Source: Nematostella vectensis
Taxonomy: Eukaryota > Cnidaria > Anthozoa > Actiniaria > Edwardsiidae
Assembly (NCBI RefSeq): GCF_932526225.1
Contig: NC_064040.1
Coordinates: forward strand, 7,165,181-7,229,180
DNA: 64,000 bases
Direction: 5' to 3'
A program made the position numbers and the translations under genes. Positions 1-11,300 of this stretch are shown one piece after another; position 1 is the stretch's first letter, and the number at the start of each line of letters is the position of its first letter. The notes below the pieces were generated by a model, which was not told the origin of the DNA, did no database searches, and saw nothing but the letters and a program-made list of their open reading frames with translations.

Positions 1-1007
1 ACCTGTGATCCAGTTAAAACGATTGTCTTCCCAAGATTCTCCATCATAAAAGAGAGGGCTGAGGCAGTATAAGCCATTGTATCAGTGCCATGAATAACTA
101 CAAATCCATTGTAGCTATCATAGTGCTTCTGAATGTCAAGCGCCATCATAACCCAGTCTTCGATCATCAGGTTTGATGAATCCTTGATCGGAACATACTC
201 TTTAATGTAGTATAGTACTCGAACATTATATGGAGACACCCTGTAGGGAAAATAGTACAAAAAATATATAATTTGCCTATACCAAAACTAAAATTAATTG
301 CACTTTAATGGCTAGGGTATATATTTTGAAATTATAGGCATGTCTGGAAGGACACAGCAATATCAGCTCTAATAAAACTGTTATTATTTAAATTGCGTGG
401 AGTAAAATAAAAAACGTCACTTGTTAAGGTGGGCTGATCCTAGTTGCTAAGAGAATTCGAGAATATTGTTGAGGCTATGACAACGACTATTTTTTAATAA
501 TTAATGACCGAAATTGCTTGTTTTGGAAATAAATGAATCAACTTTCCATAGAATAGTAAAAATAAGATATTTTAATTTTTTGAGGATGAGCCTAGGCAAA
601 ACAATTAACACCACCGTCTTTGCTAATGAGTTTTTAAGTATGGACGTAATTAATTCTACATTCGAAGTATTATTCCTAGTATAAATTAACATACGGCATA
701 GCAAGTTCTTCTAGCTCCAAACTTTCGGATTGTGTCTGTTGTTGGTTCTTCCTAGTAGCCATGAAGACTTCGTCGTAAAGCATGGGAAGGCGTTTAATCT
801 GTTTTTGGAGAAAACCGGTCTTCGGTTGATATCCTGCAAACAAAAGTACTCCTTCAGTCTCAAAATTATTTACGGTGGATTAAAAAAAAAAGCACAACTG
901 AGACTACAAGCAAAGGATTACTAACCGGATTGTGTCTTTTCCATACCGATAGTTCCACCAGTATACAAGACGAGAACGCGGGCTGTTCTCGGCTCCATTT
1001 CTTCCAT
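1..1007 (-). CDS. ASPG: L-asparaginase (ASPG-like), 5' part, runs off left edge
   Basis: Three coding exons are visible: 1007-926, 833-695 and 240-3, with a GT donor at 2-1. Phases agree and give 153 residues. Residues 16-22 read TGGTIGM, the N-terminal catalytic threonine motif of asparaginases. Residues 124-129 read HGTDTM, carrying the second Thr-Asp pair of the active site, and residues 148-153 read VLTGSQ. The family hydrolyses L-asparagine to aspartate and ammonia in the cytosol; the animal members resemble the N-terminal domain of mammalian ASPG, which also has ankyrin repeats further on (not in this window). The start is the first ATG; a second in-frame ATG three codons later is also possible. 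The exon 2 donor was placed at GTATGT because only that choice keeps phase with exon 3. There is no signal peptide. Confidence 0.92.
241..694 (-). other. Intron 2 of the asparaginase gene
   Basis: AT-rich intron between the donor at 694-693 and the acceptor at 242-241. I see no additional exon or recognisable repeat in it. Confidence 0.7.
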
Positions 1008-1244
1008 TATAGTAAATCGCGTAAAAGTTAAAGCATTAGACAGAGAAATAGAACTACCCTACGCTAATTCCTCATGTGAATTGACTTATCATACTTGGTC
1101 ACCTGTTCCTACACCTTTTCAGATCATCACGAGGCAAATATGGCCGACGCTACATTTACTCATTTTCATCTCGCGGGGGTGTATAGGGGGCGTATACTAT
1201 GACGTTGCCACAGGCAAACCGACTTTACATATTTGAGTCGATTA

Positions 1245-1405
1245 TGCCTAGTGCACACCAGCGACATAACGACATGGGCGCACTCACTCTTATCTTCGAC
1301 ATAAGAGAAAAAACATTTCTTTTATGTCATTATGTCCATATCGTTATGTCTGGCTAAACATAGTACGTGTGCCCATGTCGTTATGTTGTTAGTGTGCACT
1401 AGGCA
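1245..1405. mobile_element. TIR element family 1, copy 1 (PIF/Harbinger-type MITE)
   Basis: Foldback sequence whose ends read TGCCTAGTGCACAC and its complement, flanked by the 3-bp direct repeat TTA. Two further copies lie at 14899-15089 and 63697-63895, also with TTA or TAA duplications. Three-base TWA target duplications are typical of PIF/Harbinger elements. It has no coding capacity. It lies about 240 bp upstream of the asparaginase start codon, so it may sit in or near that promoter. Confidence 0.85.
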
Positions 1406-1677
1406 TTAGAGAAATAAATACACAACCAGCAACAAAAATGTCTCCTCATGAAAGGATATATGTTTTTTTTTATCTTTAAATATTATAATTGCCAATAGAG
1501 CGAGCTAATCCGGCAATGAAGGGCAGCAGTGGTGTGGATGCGCAAAGGCAAAATAATAACAGCAATAACAGCAGTTCTGCCTATCTGTTTTGAAGATATT
1601 ATTCTCCTTTTACTAAAACAAATACTTTCTATGTTACATTTATTTTATTTTTCTCATATTGTACAACAACATCTCTA

Positions 1678-4600
1678 CTAAGATAAAACACTATCAAGCC
1701 AATCTTCCAGGTCTTGCTCTGTCTCGGATTGTCTTTTTGTTTCGCCTTTCTCGGAATCAACAGAAGTGTTCAGTAGTGGCTGTTCCTTTGGGGCATGCTG
1801 TGAAAAACAAAAATTTAAGTTAAAGATTGCAAACTTTTAAGGACATGTGAAGAAACCAGACAAAGGGATGATAGTTTTGCCTCCAACAACCCTTATGTAG
1901 GGTGGCCCTCACTAGCAGGTGGAGAAGGAGAGGATTTAGCTAGCACAGAGTCATGGGTCATCTGCACCCCTCCCCCTACGTCCAGTAGAATTGGAAATTT
2001 ACAAAGAATATACAAGAGAAAATGGTACCTGTAGTCCCCTGAACCCCACAGCAAATACAAGGAATGACAAGGCTTGGCCCAAAGAAACCTCCCCCCACCT
2101 CACGCTGATTGCATAATACTAATCAAGAACCATTTCTGGCCCTTACCATAAAAGCCCCAGCCCCAGTTGATTGAAGTTCCTTGTCATCAGCTGAAGAATA
2201 TACTTGATTACTGAAAGGTGAAACTTTATTCCCATTCACTGGCTTTTTACTGGACACTGCATTTAGCTTTGTGTTATCCAGAGACAAAAGGAAATCGAGT
2301 TCACTATCAATGACAGAGCCTGTCTGGTCCTTAGAGGTATTGTGTGATTGATAAGAATAGACCCCAGAGGCTACATCTCTCAATGATGAATGCAAATGAG
2401 TGGTGGGTGGAGCTTCTGTGACTGACAGCTGTCTATTATCATGCCTATCATCTTTGGTGGTTGATGACGGCTTTTCAATATAATGATGTTTCAAGGTCTC
2501 TACTGTACAACTGCTAGCTTGTTTTTCTGCAGTAAGTGTTAAAGTAGAGGCAGTGTAGTAACTATTTCCAGTGCCATCTACAGCCTTCTCAACTTGATCT
2601 AAGCAGCGAAGACTTGAAGATGGCTGAAAATATAAGAAAATTGCTTTGAGACAATCTTTCACAGCAATTCTTGCCATTATAGTAAAATTTACAAATGTAA
2701 CACTCACATTTATTTCTTTATCATCGATATGTAGCTTTCTGTAAATAGGTAGACCTTGAAGTGCTTCCGCCAGAGAAGCCAAATTGATCTCTAATCCTTC
2801 TGATGCAGCCTGGAAATAAATCAACCATTTGACTTAAATCAACTTACTTTTAGGATATAAATTTCATTCATTATATTGACTACTAGGTTAAACCAGCTTT
2901 GATTACTTATTTTAATTCATTATAATGAATTTTAAGTGCCTATATATACAGTAGAAAAGATTAGTACAAAATTCATACAACCTGTGACATGGTATCTTCC
3001 TCCCATTCTTTCTCTGCCTGGAATCTGAATTGTGAGTCTGGGTTGCCTGAAAATGCAAACAAAACCAGTCCATCTATAGAGCAGTGACTTAATGGACATT
3101 ATTTGTGGCTGCATTACTTATTTCCTTCAGACATTCCATCAATTCACCTGCTTTCTCAACCAGATTAGCAAAATCTTCTCCTCTGCTTGTAACTAATGTT
3201 CTTTGGTCTTCTTCATCTGCAACTAAAAATAAGGGGGAGTAATGTTAATTACTATATACTTGGCGGGAACTTTATAAGAACGCACGCTCTGATTGGTTTA
3301 CTATCTCGGAATAATGGAATAGTATTCACCATAAAAAAAACTTGCTTTTTACACCATAAATTATTTAGCAATTTTAGCATTTTTGCTAAAATTGATTAAG
3401 ATTCATTGTCGGCTTTAAACTCCCTGTGTTTTGACAATTTCCTGTGGGAATGATTTTTCAAGGCATGCAATAAATTCAAAGTTAGTAAATCTACCTTCAC
3501 ATCTGTGGAGGATTCAAAGTGAAAGAAATAATTTCTACGATCAAATTTGTAAAAATGACATTTCAAGCGGGACTAAATAATGTTAGTCAAAATTTGTATA
3601 TTGTCTTCATTGGACGTTCTGTATTTCGTGGTGGTTAATTAAAAGCATTGTGTGGAAAAACAGAATGAATTTCATCAACCATCATCATCAATCATCAAGT
3701 TTATTTCACCAAATAATAGTATTGATAATAATGCAAAAAATAGTGATGATGAGGAGTCTACTAAAAGCACAATGCTTATGAGGTGTAGACCCCTGTCGCA
3801 GACTAAGTAGGGTCTCTACTAAAATATATATGAATGTTCTTGATTTGACTAAGGAATCCTTATTATTAAATTTACATGTGGCTGATTTGATTAAATAAAG
3901 TAGAATCATATCCTATAAATCAATAGCTGCTTTTTGAGAGAGGATATTGTCCTTTACAATCTTTTTTAACATATTTACTGATCTGCATTGTTTTGCTAAC
4001 AAGCAAAATCTTAAAAAAAGATACAGACATCAACAACTCTCAGAAGCAACCATTAATAAAGGTTAACAAAGTTGGAAATTCGGATAAAATAATTACAGCA
4101 AAATGTGTCTTGTTCAGTCCCCGCCAAGTACATACTAAAACAATTCTTCTCCTCAGGCTCAGCAAATAGCGGTGGAATAGCGGTTAAATGTCGAGGGATG
4201 TTTCCAGATAGAATATCATGATGGGAGGTCCAACATATTTTCAGGTAGTTGAAACTTTGACTGGTACTTTTTGAGAATCCCTGGGTCTACTTACTGTCAA
4301 GACCTCCCTCCCCTAAGCGGAGAAGTTGAGATCGCCTACCCTTCCCAGGCGCCAGGTGACTTGAGATGTCGCCAAGTAAATTTTCTGGCAAGTCCTCCCT
4401 TCCCCTTGCTCACCAGGGGCCTTGAGATGACCTCCCCTCCGCTAGTACACTGGGGGACTTGAGATATCCTGAGTCTACTTACAGTAAAGACCTACCCTCC
4501 CCTAGTACACCAGGAGATTTGAGATGTGAACTTACTGTCAAGTCCTTCATATCTATCCCAGTTGGTTGTAAGATGACGACGTGAAAACCACCTACTCTCA

Positions 4601-5039
4601 TCCAAAGGCTAACATAAGAAAGATACAGTAAGAATCTACAAGCATGCAAGGTATACACATATGCAATACTGTAAAACATCATAAAATCAATTAAACTTAA
4701 GTAAGTTTATCATCAATTTAATTGCTAAGCATCAGAACAGACATATCAACTTGTAAAGGTGTATATACTTAATTGATCTACGATGGCTTAATCTTACAAA
4801 ACTTTATGATAATTGAGTTAATGACTTTTACTGTTTCTTGTAAGTTACTAATGAAGCTGATGTAGCATTATTTTTTCTACCGTTGTTTGCGAACATGTTT
4901 CTTGATTCTCCTTCTCTCCTGGTTTCACGTCAGCACTATCTGTGGGTTTATCAGGTTTACCAGCACCCTTCTTAACAGGTATACCATGCTTTTTCTTGTA
5001 CTGCGCATTCTTTTTTCGTTTATGCTCATCAGGTCTCAT
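1678..5039 (-). CDS. AVEN: Apoptosis and cell-death regulator Aven
   Basis: Seven phase-consistent exons: 5039-4881, 4608-4536, 3222-3148, 3046-2982, 2809-2708, 2623-2147 and 1797-1678, encoding 356 residues (human AVEN is about 360). Landmarks shared with vertebrate Aven appear in order: NWDRYE (exon 2), RGEDFANLVEKAG (exon 3), SQFRFQAEKEWEED (exon 4), a leucine-rich segment with LAEALQGLP (exon 5), ELDFLLSLD (exon 6) and the extreme C-terminus LEDWLDSVLS. In vertebrates Aven binds Bcl-xL and Apaf-1, restrains caspase activation and activates ATM. The N-terminus is short and lysine-rich and lacks the Arg-Gly-rich tract of mammalian Aven. AATAAA signals occur on the minus strand at 1649-1639, giving a very short 3' UTR. 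Intron 2 holds an inverted-repeat element and repeats resembling the exon 2 donor. Confidence 0.92.
3257..4130. mobile_element. TIR element inside AVEN intron 2
   Basis: The segment begins TACTTGGCGGGAAC and ends with the near-complement GTCCCCGCCAAGTA, about 870 bp apart. The interior is AT-rich and non-coding. A non-autonomous DNA transposon is the simplest reading; I could not define a target-site duplication with certainty. Confidence 0.6.
4275..4535 (-). repeat. Degenerate repeats related to the AVEN exon 2 donor
   Basis: On the minus strand the exon 2 end and donor read GGACTTGACA then GTAAGT. Very similar strings recur in the following intron at about 4281-4305 and 4471-4500, interleaved with CTTGAGAT blocks and pyrimidine-rich stretches. 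The array therefore runs up to and into the real splice site. Confidence 0.65.
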
Positions 5040-5582
5040 TTCTCACAAGCTAAAGAAATTGATAACTAGCGGGCTGGTCAGCGGACGTGTGATATTTTGT
5101 CAGTGAGGGAGGGGGGGGGGGGGCTAGAATTTATGCACCATTTTCTGTAGCTTATTACACATCTTTTTAGACAATATCGTAATGCGTTATATTTTTATTG
5201 AAAAAAAAATAGAAAGAAGGAAAAACACACATATATCATTATGTTTTGTGTGTTGATAATGATGATGATGTTTTATTGGTACCATATAACTTTACATAAC
5301 GTTACATAGGTTGTTTCAACCAATAAATTTCTATACTTCCTCACCTTATTACATTCCCTTTTTTCCTTTCCTTATAAACATACACAGAAAAATGTGCTTT
5401 GCAACAGCCTTTTGTGTTTCGTGTTCTCTAGCGCGCCCTAGCCCCTTCCCCAGTGTAATTTCCTTTTCCTCGACAGGACCGCGGGCGCGAGTCGCAAACA
5501 AAATGGCGGACGAAGCTTCGTTGATTGCATAAGTAGACTATGTCTGGATCTCGGCTGTTATCTCCCCAAGCAAAGTTTTAGA
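5040..5582. promoter_or_regulatory. Probable shared bidirectional promoter, AVEN and SDHAF1
   Basis: The two start codons face away from each other with about 540 bp between them. The segment includes a G-run at about 5110-5121, a GATGATGAT stretch near 5264-5270, and a locally GC-richer part near 5430-5520. Close head-to-head housekeeping genes commonly share a promoter; no core element was identified here. Confidence 0.5.
5503..5532 (+). other. Short upstream ORF before SDHAF1
   Basis: A nine-codon ORF (MADEASLIA, then TAA) starts in a good context (AAAATGG) 80 bp before the SDHAF1 ATG. It would act as a translational uORF if the transcript starts upstream of it, which is not known. Confidence 0.35.
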
Positions 5583-5831
5583 ATGCGTCATAGTAAGATA
5601 CAAAAACAAGTTCTATCTCTCTTTCGCCAATTCTTGCGAGAAAGTCGATCCAAACCAGGGTTTACGGACCATATCAGAGCCGAATTTCGTAAACATGCTG
5701 CTCTTCCAAGAACGGATGGACTAAGAATTGAGTACTTGCTGAGGAGGGGAGAAAGACAGCTCAAAGAACTGAAAAAAGTAGAATGCCAAGCTTTCGGATA
5801 TTTCGTCAAAGAAGAGGCTAATAAAAGGTGA
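5583..5831 (+). CDS. SDHAF1: Succinate dehydrogenase assembly factor 1
   Basis: Intronless 82-residue ORF. It matches SDHAF1 nearly end to end: the N-terminus RHSKIQKQVLSL, the central KPGF, RAEFRKHA and LPR segments, then RIEYLLRRG and QLKEL. SDHAF1 is a mitochondrial-matrix LYR protein that helps insert Fe-S clusters into SDHB during complex II assembly. The LYR signature is LFR here (residues 13-15). The Arg and Gly altered in human SDHAF1 deficiency (R55, G57) correspond to R54 and G56 and are conserved. The family is normally 80-115 residues, so the length is ordinary. An AATAAA lies at 5978-5983. It diverges from AVEN. Confidence 0.93.
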   Translation: MRHSKIQKQVLSLFRQFLRESRSKPGFTDHIRAEFRKHAALPRTDGLRIEYLLRRGERQLKELKKVECQAFGYFVKEEANKR

Positions 5832-6159
5832 CATGAACGTTCTCTTATGAGTACGAATATAATTGACTGGAGGAAACACTACAACCTGTGCCTGGCGCTT
5901 GTGATATTTAATTTGGAACTAAAAAAACATTGAGATAGCCACCTTCACCAATGCTCGCTGGCACCAGAGAAGACTCTAATAAATAAGGGCTAAATGCTGA
6001 TTTGTAAATGTTCTGTCTTTAGCAGGGTTTGCTGTAGCCTTATACCTGTTGAAAAGTTTTTGAAAAAAAACACTTAAGTTTAATTTGTAAACAAAGACGT
6101 TACAAAATAAGATGGATAATGTTATGAATTGAATGAAATGTCTGCTCAGCAAATATGCT

Positions 6160-6300
6160 GTAAAAGCAAGAGACCAAGTGACTTAGCTTTGCTGTAATAG
6201 CAAGAGACCGAGTAACTTAACTTTGCTGTAATAGCAAGAGACCAAGTGACTTAACTTTGCTGTAATAGCAAGAGACCGAGTGACTTAACTTTGGGTGTGA
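6160..6300. repeat. 34-bp tandem repeat, about four copies
   Basis: The core GCAAGAGACC recurs at 6166, 6200, 6234 and 6268, exactly 34 bp apart. Units differ by few substitutions (CCAAG versus CCGAG). It lies in the 3' flank of SDHAF1. Confidence 0.85.
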
Positions 6301-7448
6301 CCCTATTTACAGGTGGATAACGAGCAATGAGAATAAAGTGAGATCTCACAACGTCAGGCATTATATATGATTTACACCTGTGCTACCCTAGCTTGTTATA
6401 AGCCTTTTTTTTTAGCCTGGCTCTAACTCAATAAACTGAAATTAACTGTTTCCTCACTTTGGTCTTTTGTTATCAGTGTGGGGCCAGTCTCAAAAATGAC
6501 CCTGGGCTTCTATTAGCCTTTCGGGCTTTAGTCTACTGTTAACAGATTCGTCTATATCAGTACGTCTCAGAAGACGATGGTATAGTTCCCTGGTTGGAAA
6601 CAAAGAGATAAAAGATAAAAGGTTTTTGAGGAGTACAAGTTTTAACTACTGTGGACTAATGTAATAGGCATGCAGCTAGTTCTCAACCTCTTATTGAAGC
6701 AAGTGGCTCATCTCTATAGCAAGAATTTTATGTCAATTTTCGTCTTTTGCTACTCATTCTACAAATCTTCCTTGCCTTTCTTCCCCTGCTCATGCGATTG
6801 GCATCTTAGCTGTTTTAATCTTTTCGTGTTCCTGGCGATTTATCCAACAATACTTGGTCTTCTTAAAGTAGATAAATATGCACAATCTGCCTTTCTCCCT
6901 TACTTCTCTCAAAGTGAGGGAAGATGGACTTTCAAAATAGAAGCCAGATGGTAGAAACCCAAATTAATACGGTTTCTAACCAAATATGGAATATTTTATG
7001 ACATACAGAGTATGACGTTAGGGTCTAAGACTCTTTTTCAAGATAGCGGCCAAAATAATCGCAGGGAAACACGAATTGCTGCAAGTTTACGTGAAAATTG
7101 TCGATTTATACAATTCTATCATATAATATTATTCTGTTATATAGAATATAATAAAAATGAATTTATACAAGCAGACTGCCAAATATGATAAACAATATCC
7201 TAAGGGACGGATCATTAGAAAAGTGAAGGGGGGAAGGGGCGGGGAGGTTTCAGTCGGGCATGTTTTTTTTTCTTGTCTCCAAGACGTTCATGATTTTTTT
7301 ATTTATTGTAATGAGTTTTTTTTTTGCTGTCTGGTTTGGGCTGCATGCAACTTTTTCCAGGCTTTTTATCGTGTATGAATTTTTTTTGTTCCTTACCCAC
7401 CCCCTTCACTTTTCTAATGTGGACTTTAAAAGCACACTAGCATACACA

Positions 7449-7692
7449 CATTGGCACCAGTCGGGCCAAGACGGGACGCTAGCACAGTCTATTACCCGTG
7501 CAGTTCGGCAACCATGGATAGCTGTTTCGTCCTTATTAGGAATCGTCAGCATGGCATAGCCGGTTTGCCTCAGTTAAACTTCATCGGCAAAAAAACTGCA
7601 GGGCGACTTCGACTCGAACGAAGTGCTTTAAACCACAGCTTAGATCCATGTGGGATCTAGAGCTGCGACCGGGCTAGCGTGATGCCAATTGT
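7449..7692. mobile_element. Possible TIR element
   Basis: The left end ATTGGCACCA and the right end TGATGCCAAT are near-complementary, with GC-richer sequence between them than around them. No target duplication is evident. Confidence 0.35.
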
Positions 7693-8336
7693 GCGGATCA
7701 CGCTTGATAAGTGAGGCGAGTGTGTGGTATTCTGGAATGGTGGAGAGAATCGGCCGTGTTTGTTGATTTAAGCGCCTTGAAACTTATCTGACACTGCGTA
7801 TTTTGCGCTACGCTTGTGAAACCTTTGCGCGCATGCGCAGGCACAAGCCAACGCATTCTCAATTATTGAAAAAAGCCAATTGGCAAGCACGACACTTGAA
7901 GACTATTAAGCCTTTTATAGTTTAGACCAACCCATAATTGCTTTAGCTTAAAAGCACATTAAAAATACCCTCAGCCGAGGAATTATGGTAATATCAAGTC
8001 TTAAAATAAAAAGTTTATTCTCAGATTAAGGACTTTTCCCCTTGGGTAAAATACCTGATTATTTAAGTTCGTTTTTTAAACTGAAAAAGTACCAGTATTT
8101 TTAAATTCTGAATTTTGCTCGCGCCTGTAGGATAAACAAGCAATGATCCTCTTAATTCATTGAGTTTTTCGTATAGTTTGCCAGACTATTAATGATTCCG
8201 GCTTATCAAGTTGTTTAAATTACAGTGCCAAGTTACTTGGTGAGTAATTAAGCTGTGCAGAGCAAACACGCGTGGTTTGTGAACTAGGAGCGTGCTAATA
8301 CCTCAACGACCATCACAGCGGCGCGCAGCACTTCTA

Positions 8337-11300
8337 ATGGTAAGCTAATAAGAATCGTACAGTATTTATGTTGAGCGAACAATTGAAATTTTTGCAACCG
8401 TTTATTCGTTGATACCTTGTATTGTGTTATCGCCTAACCGCCTCTTCTATTTAAAATGTTGAATCCCCAGCAATTCCTTTACAATATATAAATACTTAAA
8501 AAATTCTGATACTAATTGCACTACGCTATTGTATTCATACCAATTGCTATCTGCTGATGTGCAGCAAGTGTAATTTTCATATAAAATAGGTGTGCCTTTC
8601 TGCCGCTGTAGATTGATATCAATTCGTTAAGAATAGCCAAAGGATATAAATTATACCCTTGTTTAATAGACTGTATGTCTATACTGATAATTACGGTTGA
8701 ATTTCAATTATTTCTGTATAAAAACTTAAGCCTTTACTTACTTAAAAAAACTAAAATACTTTTTGGAGATAGCAGCCGTTTAATCTGAATGTTGGGCTTA
8801 ACGAACAATTCCAAATGTTTGCAAATTTGGATAACTTCAAATGTTTAAAATTGGCTCCCCATCAGAGAGTATTGCCATAAGTGTATGACCTGTCTTTTTT
8901 TCGGTTTGTTTGCCAAACAGCAGGTAAAATCCTTATCCTTGCATGAGTAGCGTACATCTCAATTACAAAAGTACGGTGTGTTCGCCTCGACTACAAGTGT
9001 GATTTTAAACGAGTACGATGTAATAATGTTTATTGAAGGCGCAAGCTTCTAGTAATTGATTTACTTCCTGGCGCGACAAGAACGACCAGATGTAGTGTTA
9101 TTACCCAACTAGTGTGAGTTATTTGTCGCAGAATCGCCTGACATGTATTCCCCACATGAGAAAAAAACCTCCCCCATTGCAACGTAACCACTATAATTGA
9201 CCTTTCTTTTTTTGAAGGAGGGCGAGAGAAGTGGGAAAGGGAGTATGGAGCTAACATAGGTTTTAAGGAGAAGGTTTTTAAAGTTGAATACACAAAGTGG
9301 GGTGGGGGCTGGAACTAAATAGTTTCGAAGGAAAGGTGGCATATTAAAAACCCGGATTTCAGTAAGGAAACCTGAAACAAATTGAAAACAAAATTAATTT
9401 CTTACCAGCCTCTTTTAGGGGAAAAAAGGTTTATATCATACAGTCGTAGCTCTATTTTGATATCTGTAAAAACGGTCACCCCCGGGACAGTGCTAAGCGG
9501 TCTTTTTATAGAGGTTGGCAACATAATGGGGGGGGGGGGGGGGTTCAGAAGAAAAACAAAATTATAAAAAGTAATGGTATAAACTACAGTGCTTGAGTTA
9601 TCAATCTTTCGGTAAGTACGATGGTCTCCTATTAAATCAACTAACGATTTCAAATAAATGTCGTAGATTTGTCTTCCATTTTTCCACTAACCATAGATTT
9701 TTTCGTAGGATCGTCTGTCGGTGGAACAACTTGCAGGTAGGGAGGGGAGGGAGGGTTGTTAAAAGATCGCAATATAGTTGTAGCCAGCAAGTAGAGGCGT
9801 AGATAAAGCAAGGTTAAGGGTGAGGAGGGGTGGTTGGGTAACTTGTGCGAAATTCTAAAAAGTAGGAAAAGTTTCAAGATAAATGATTCACCTGATGAGA
9901 AAGAAGAAAAATGCTTTAAAATAAACGTAAACTAATTGGGAAGAAATATGAAAGTGGGAGCTGCAAATTGTCGACATCCTCAAGACAGTAGGTCTATCCT
10001 TGTAAAGTATAAAACCGTGTGTGATGATCACGCGATTGCGTTTTCACGTAGAATATAAAGATGCGTTTGATTGATCACGCGATTGTGTTTTCACGTAGAG
10101 TATAAAGATGCGTTTTATTGATCACGCAATTGCATTTTCACGTAGAGTACAAAGATGCCTTTGAACTATACAGCCGGCACGACCTCAGAGGAGTTGAGTA
10201 CCTGCGCAGTAAAGATCTTGGACCTGTAATGCGCATGCTCGGATTTAATCCTGGAGACCAGGAGCTTCAAGACATCACTAATGAGATTGATTACGGCAAG
10301 GGTGAGTATAATACCATATAAGGTCAGGGCATCACTAATGAGATTGATTATGGCAAGGGTGTGTATAATACCATATGAGGTCAAGACATCACTAATGAGA
10401 TTGATTATGGCAAGGGTGCGTATAATACCATATAAGGTCAGGGCATCACTAATGAGATTGATTATGGCAAAGATTGTCCCTCAGTAAAGACAAAACATTA
10501 TGGGAAGGGACTCTCTATTGGAGCAAACGGTGGTCTGGATGGGGATAGGGGAGAGAGGGGTGGTCACATGTTGTTATTATCAACTCTTTGTTGCCTCTAG
10601 AAACCTAGCAGTTTGTTATCTTTTTTAATTGTAATCCGTTATGCTTTCCAGGAGGAGGAACGATTGACTTCGAAGATTTCGTGAAAATGATGGAAGACCA
10701 GAAAAAGCCGAGTGAGGAAGAGGAAATTCGCACGGCTTTTGATGTCTTCGACTCTGACCACAAGGAGTTCATTGAGTCGGGCGATATCCGAGGTGCGCTA
10801 CATCGAGTGAATACCATCCCACCACGCGAGCTGGAGGAGATGCTGGTAGACCTGGACCTGGTCAGGGATAGAAAGTTCACTTTTGAAGGTAGAGTTCTCC
10901 ACAGTAAAATAAGATAACCCCTCTAATAGGCCTATGTCACAACAGCCTATACGAGGAGAGGTGGAACTAGACCTGATTACGGACCCTTTGGAGGTAGAGT
11001 TCTGCACAGCAAAGTAAGATACAACGGTGGATCTAGGGGGGGGGGGGGCAGCGGATCCCACCCCCACCCCTCCCTATTTTCAGATATTTGACTTTAAAAT
11101 AACAAATATAAGGAAATCTACGGAAGAAAAATGAATCTGCCCCTAACTTTTCCCTTTGGAACTCTTGGATCCACCCCTGATATATCTCTGCTAGATAGGC
11201 CGATTCGAGGATTCGTGGTGTTAGTGGAAGTCTACCTGATTATGGATAGTAAGGCCCATTATAGTTTATAGGTAAATGTAGGGTTAGAATATTTTTTAAA

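Larger units (their letters stand above)
5832..8336. other. Intergenic: SDHAF1 3' flank and repeats
   Basis: Holds the probable SDHAF1 3' UTR, a 34-bp tandem repeat at 6160-6300, a second AATAAA at 6430-6435, and a possible TIR element near 7449-7692. I see no supported gene. The longer ORFs at 6670-7660 have no recognisable domain and low-complexity composition. Confidence 0.6.

Noticed and set aside
7157-7660. Overlapping ORFs upstream of calmodulin-like gene 1
   Set aside because: Phe-rich homopolymer composition and overlap with a TIR-like sequence; no domain recognised.
10281-10487. ORF with 19-residue repeats (MRLIMARV type)
   Set aside because: Arises because the 57-bp junction repeat is a multiple of three; it is in a different frame from the calmodulin-like protein.
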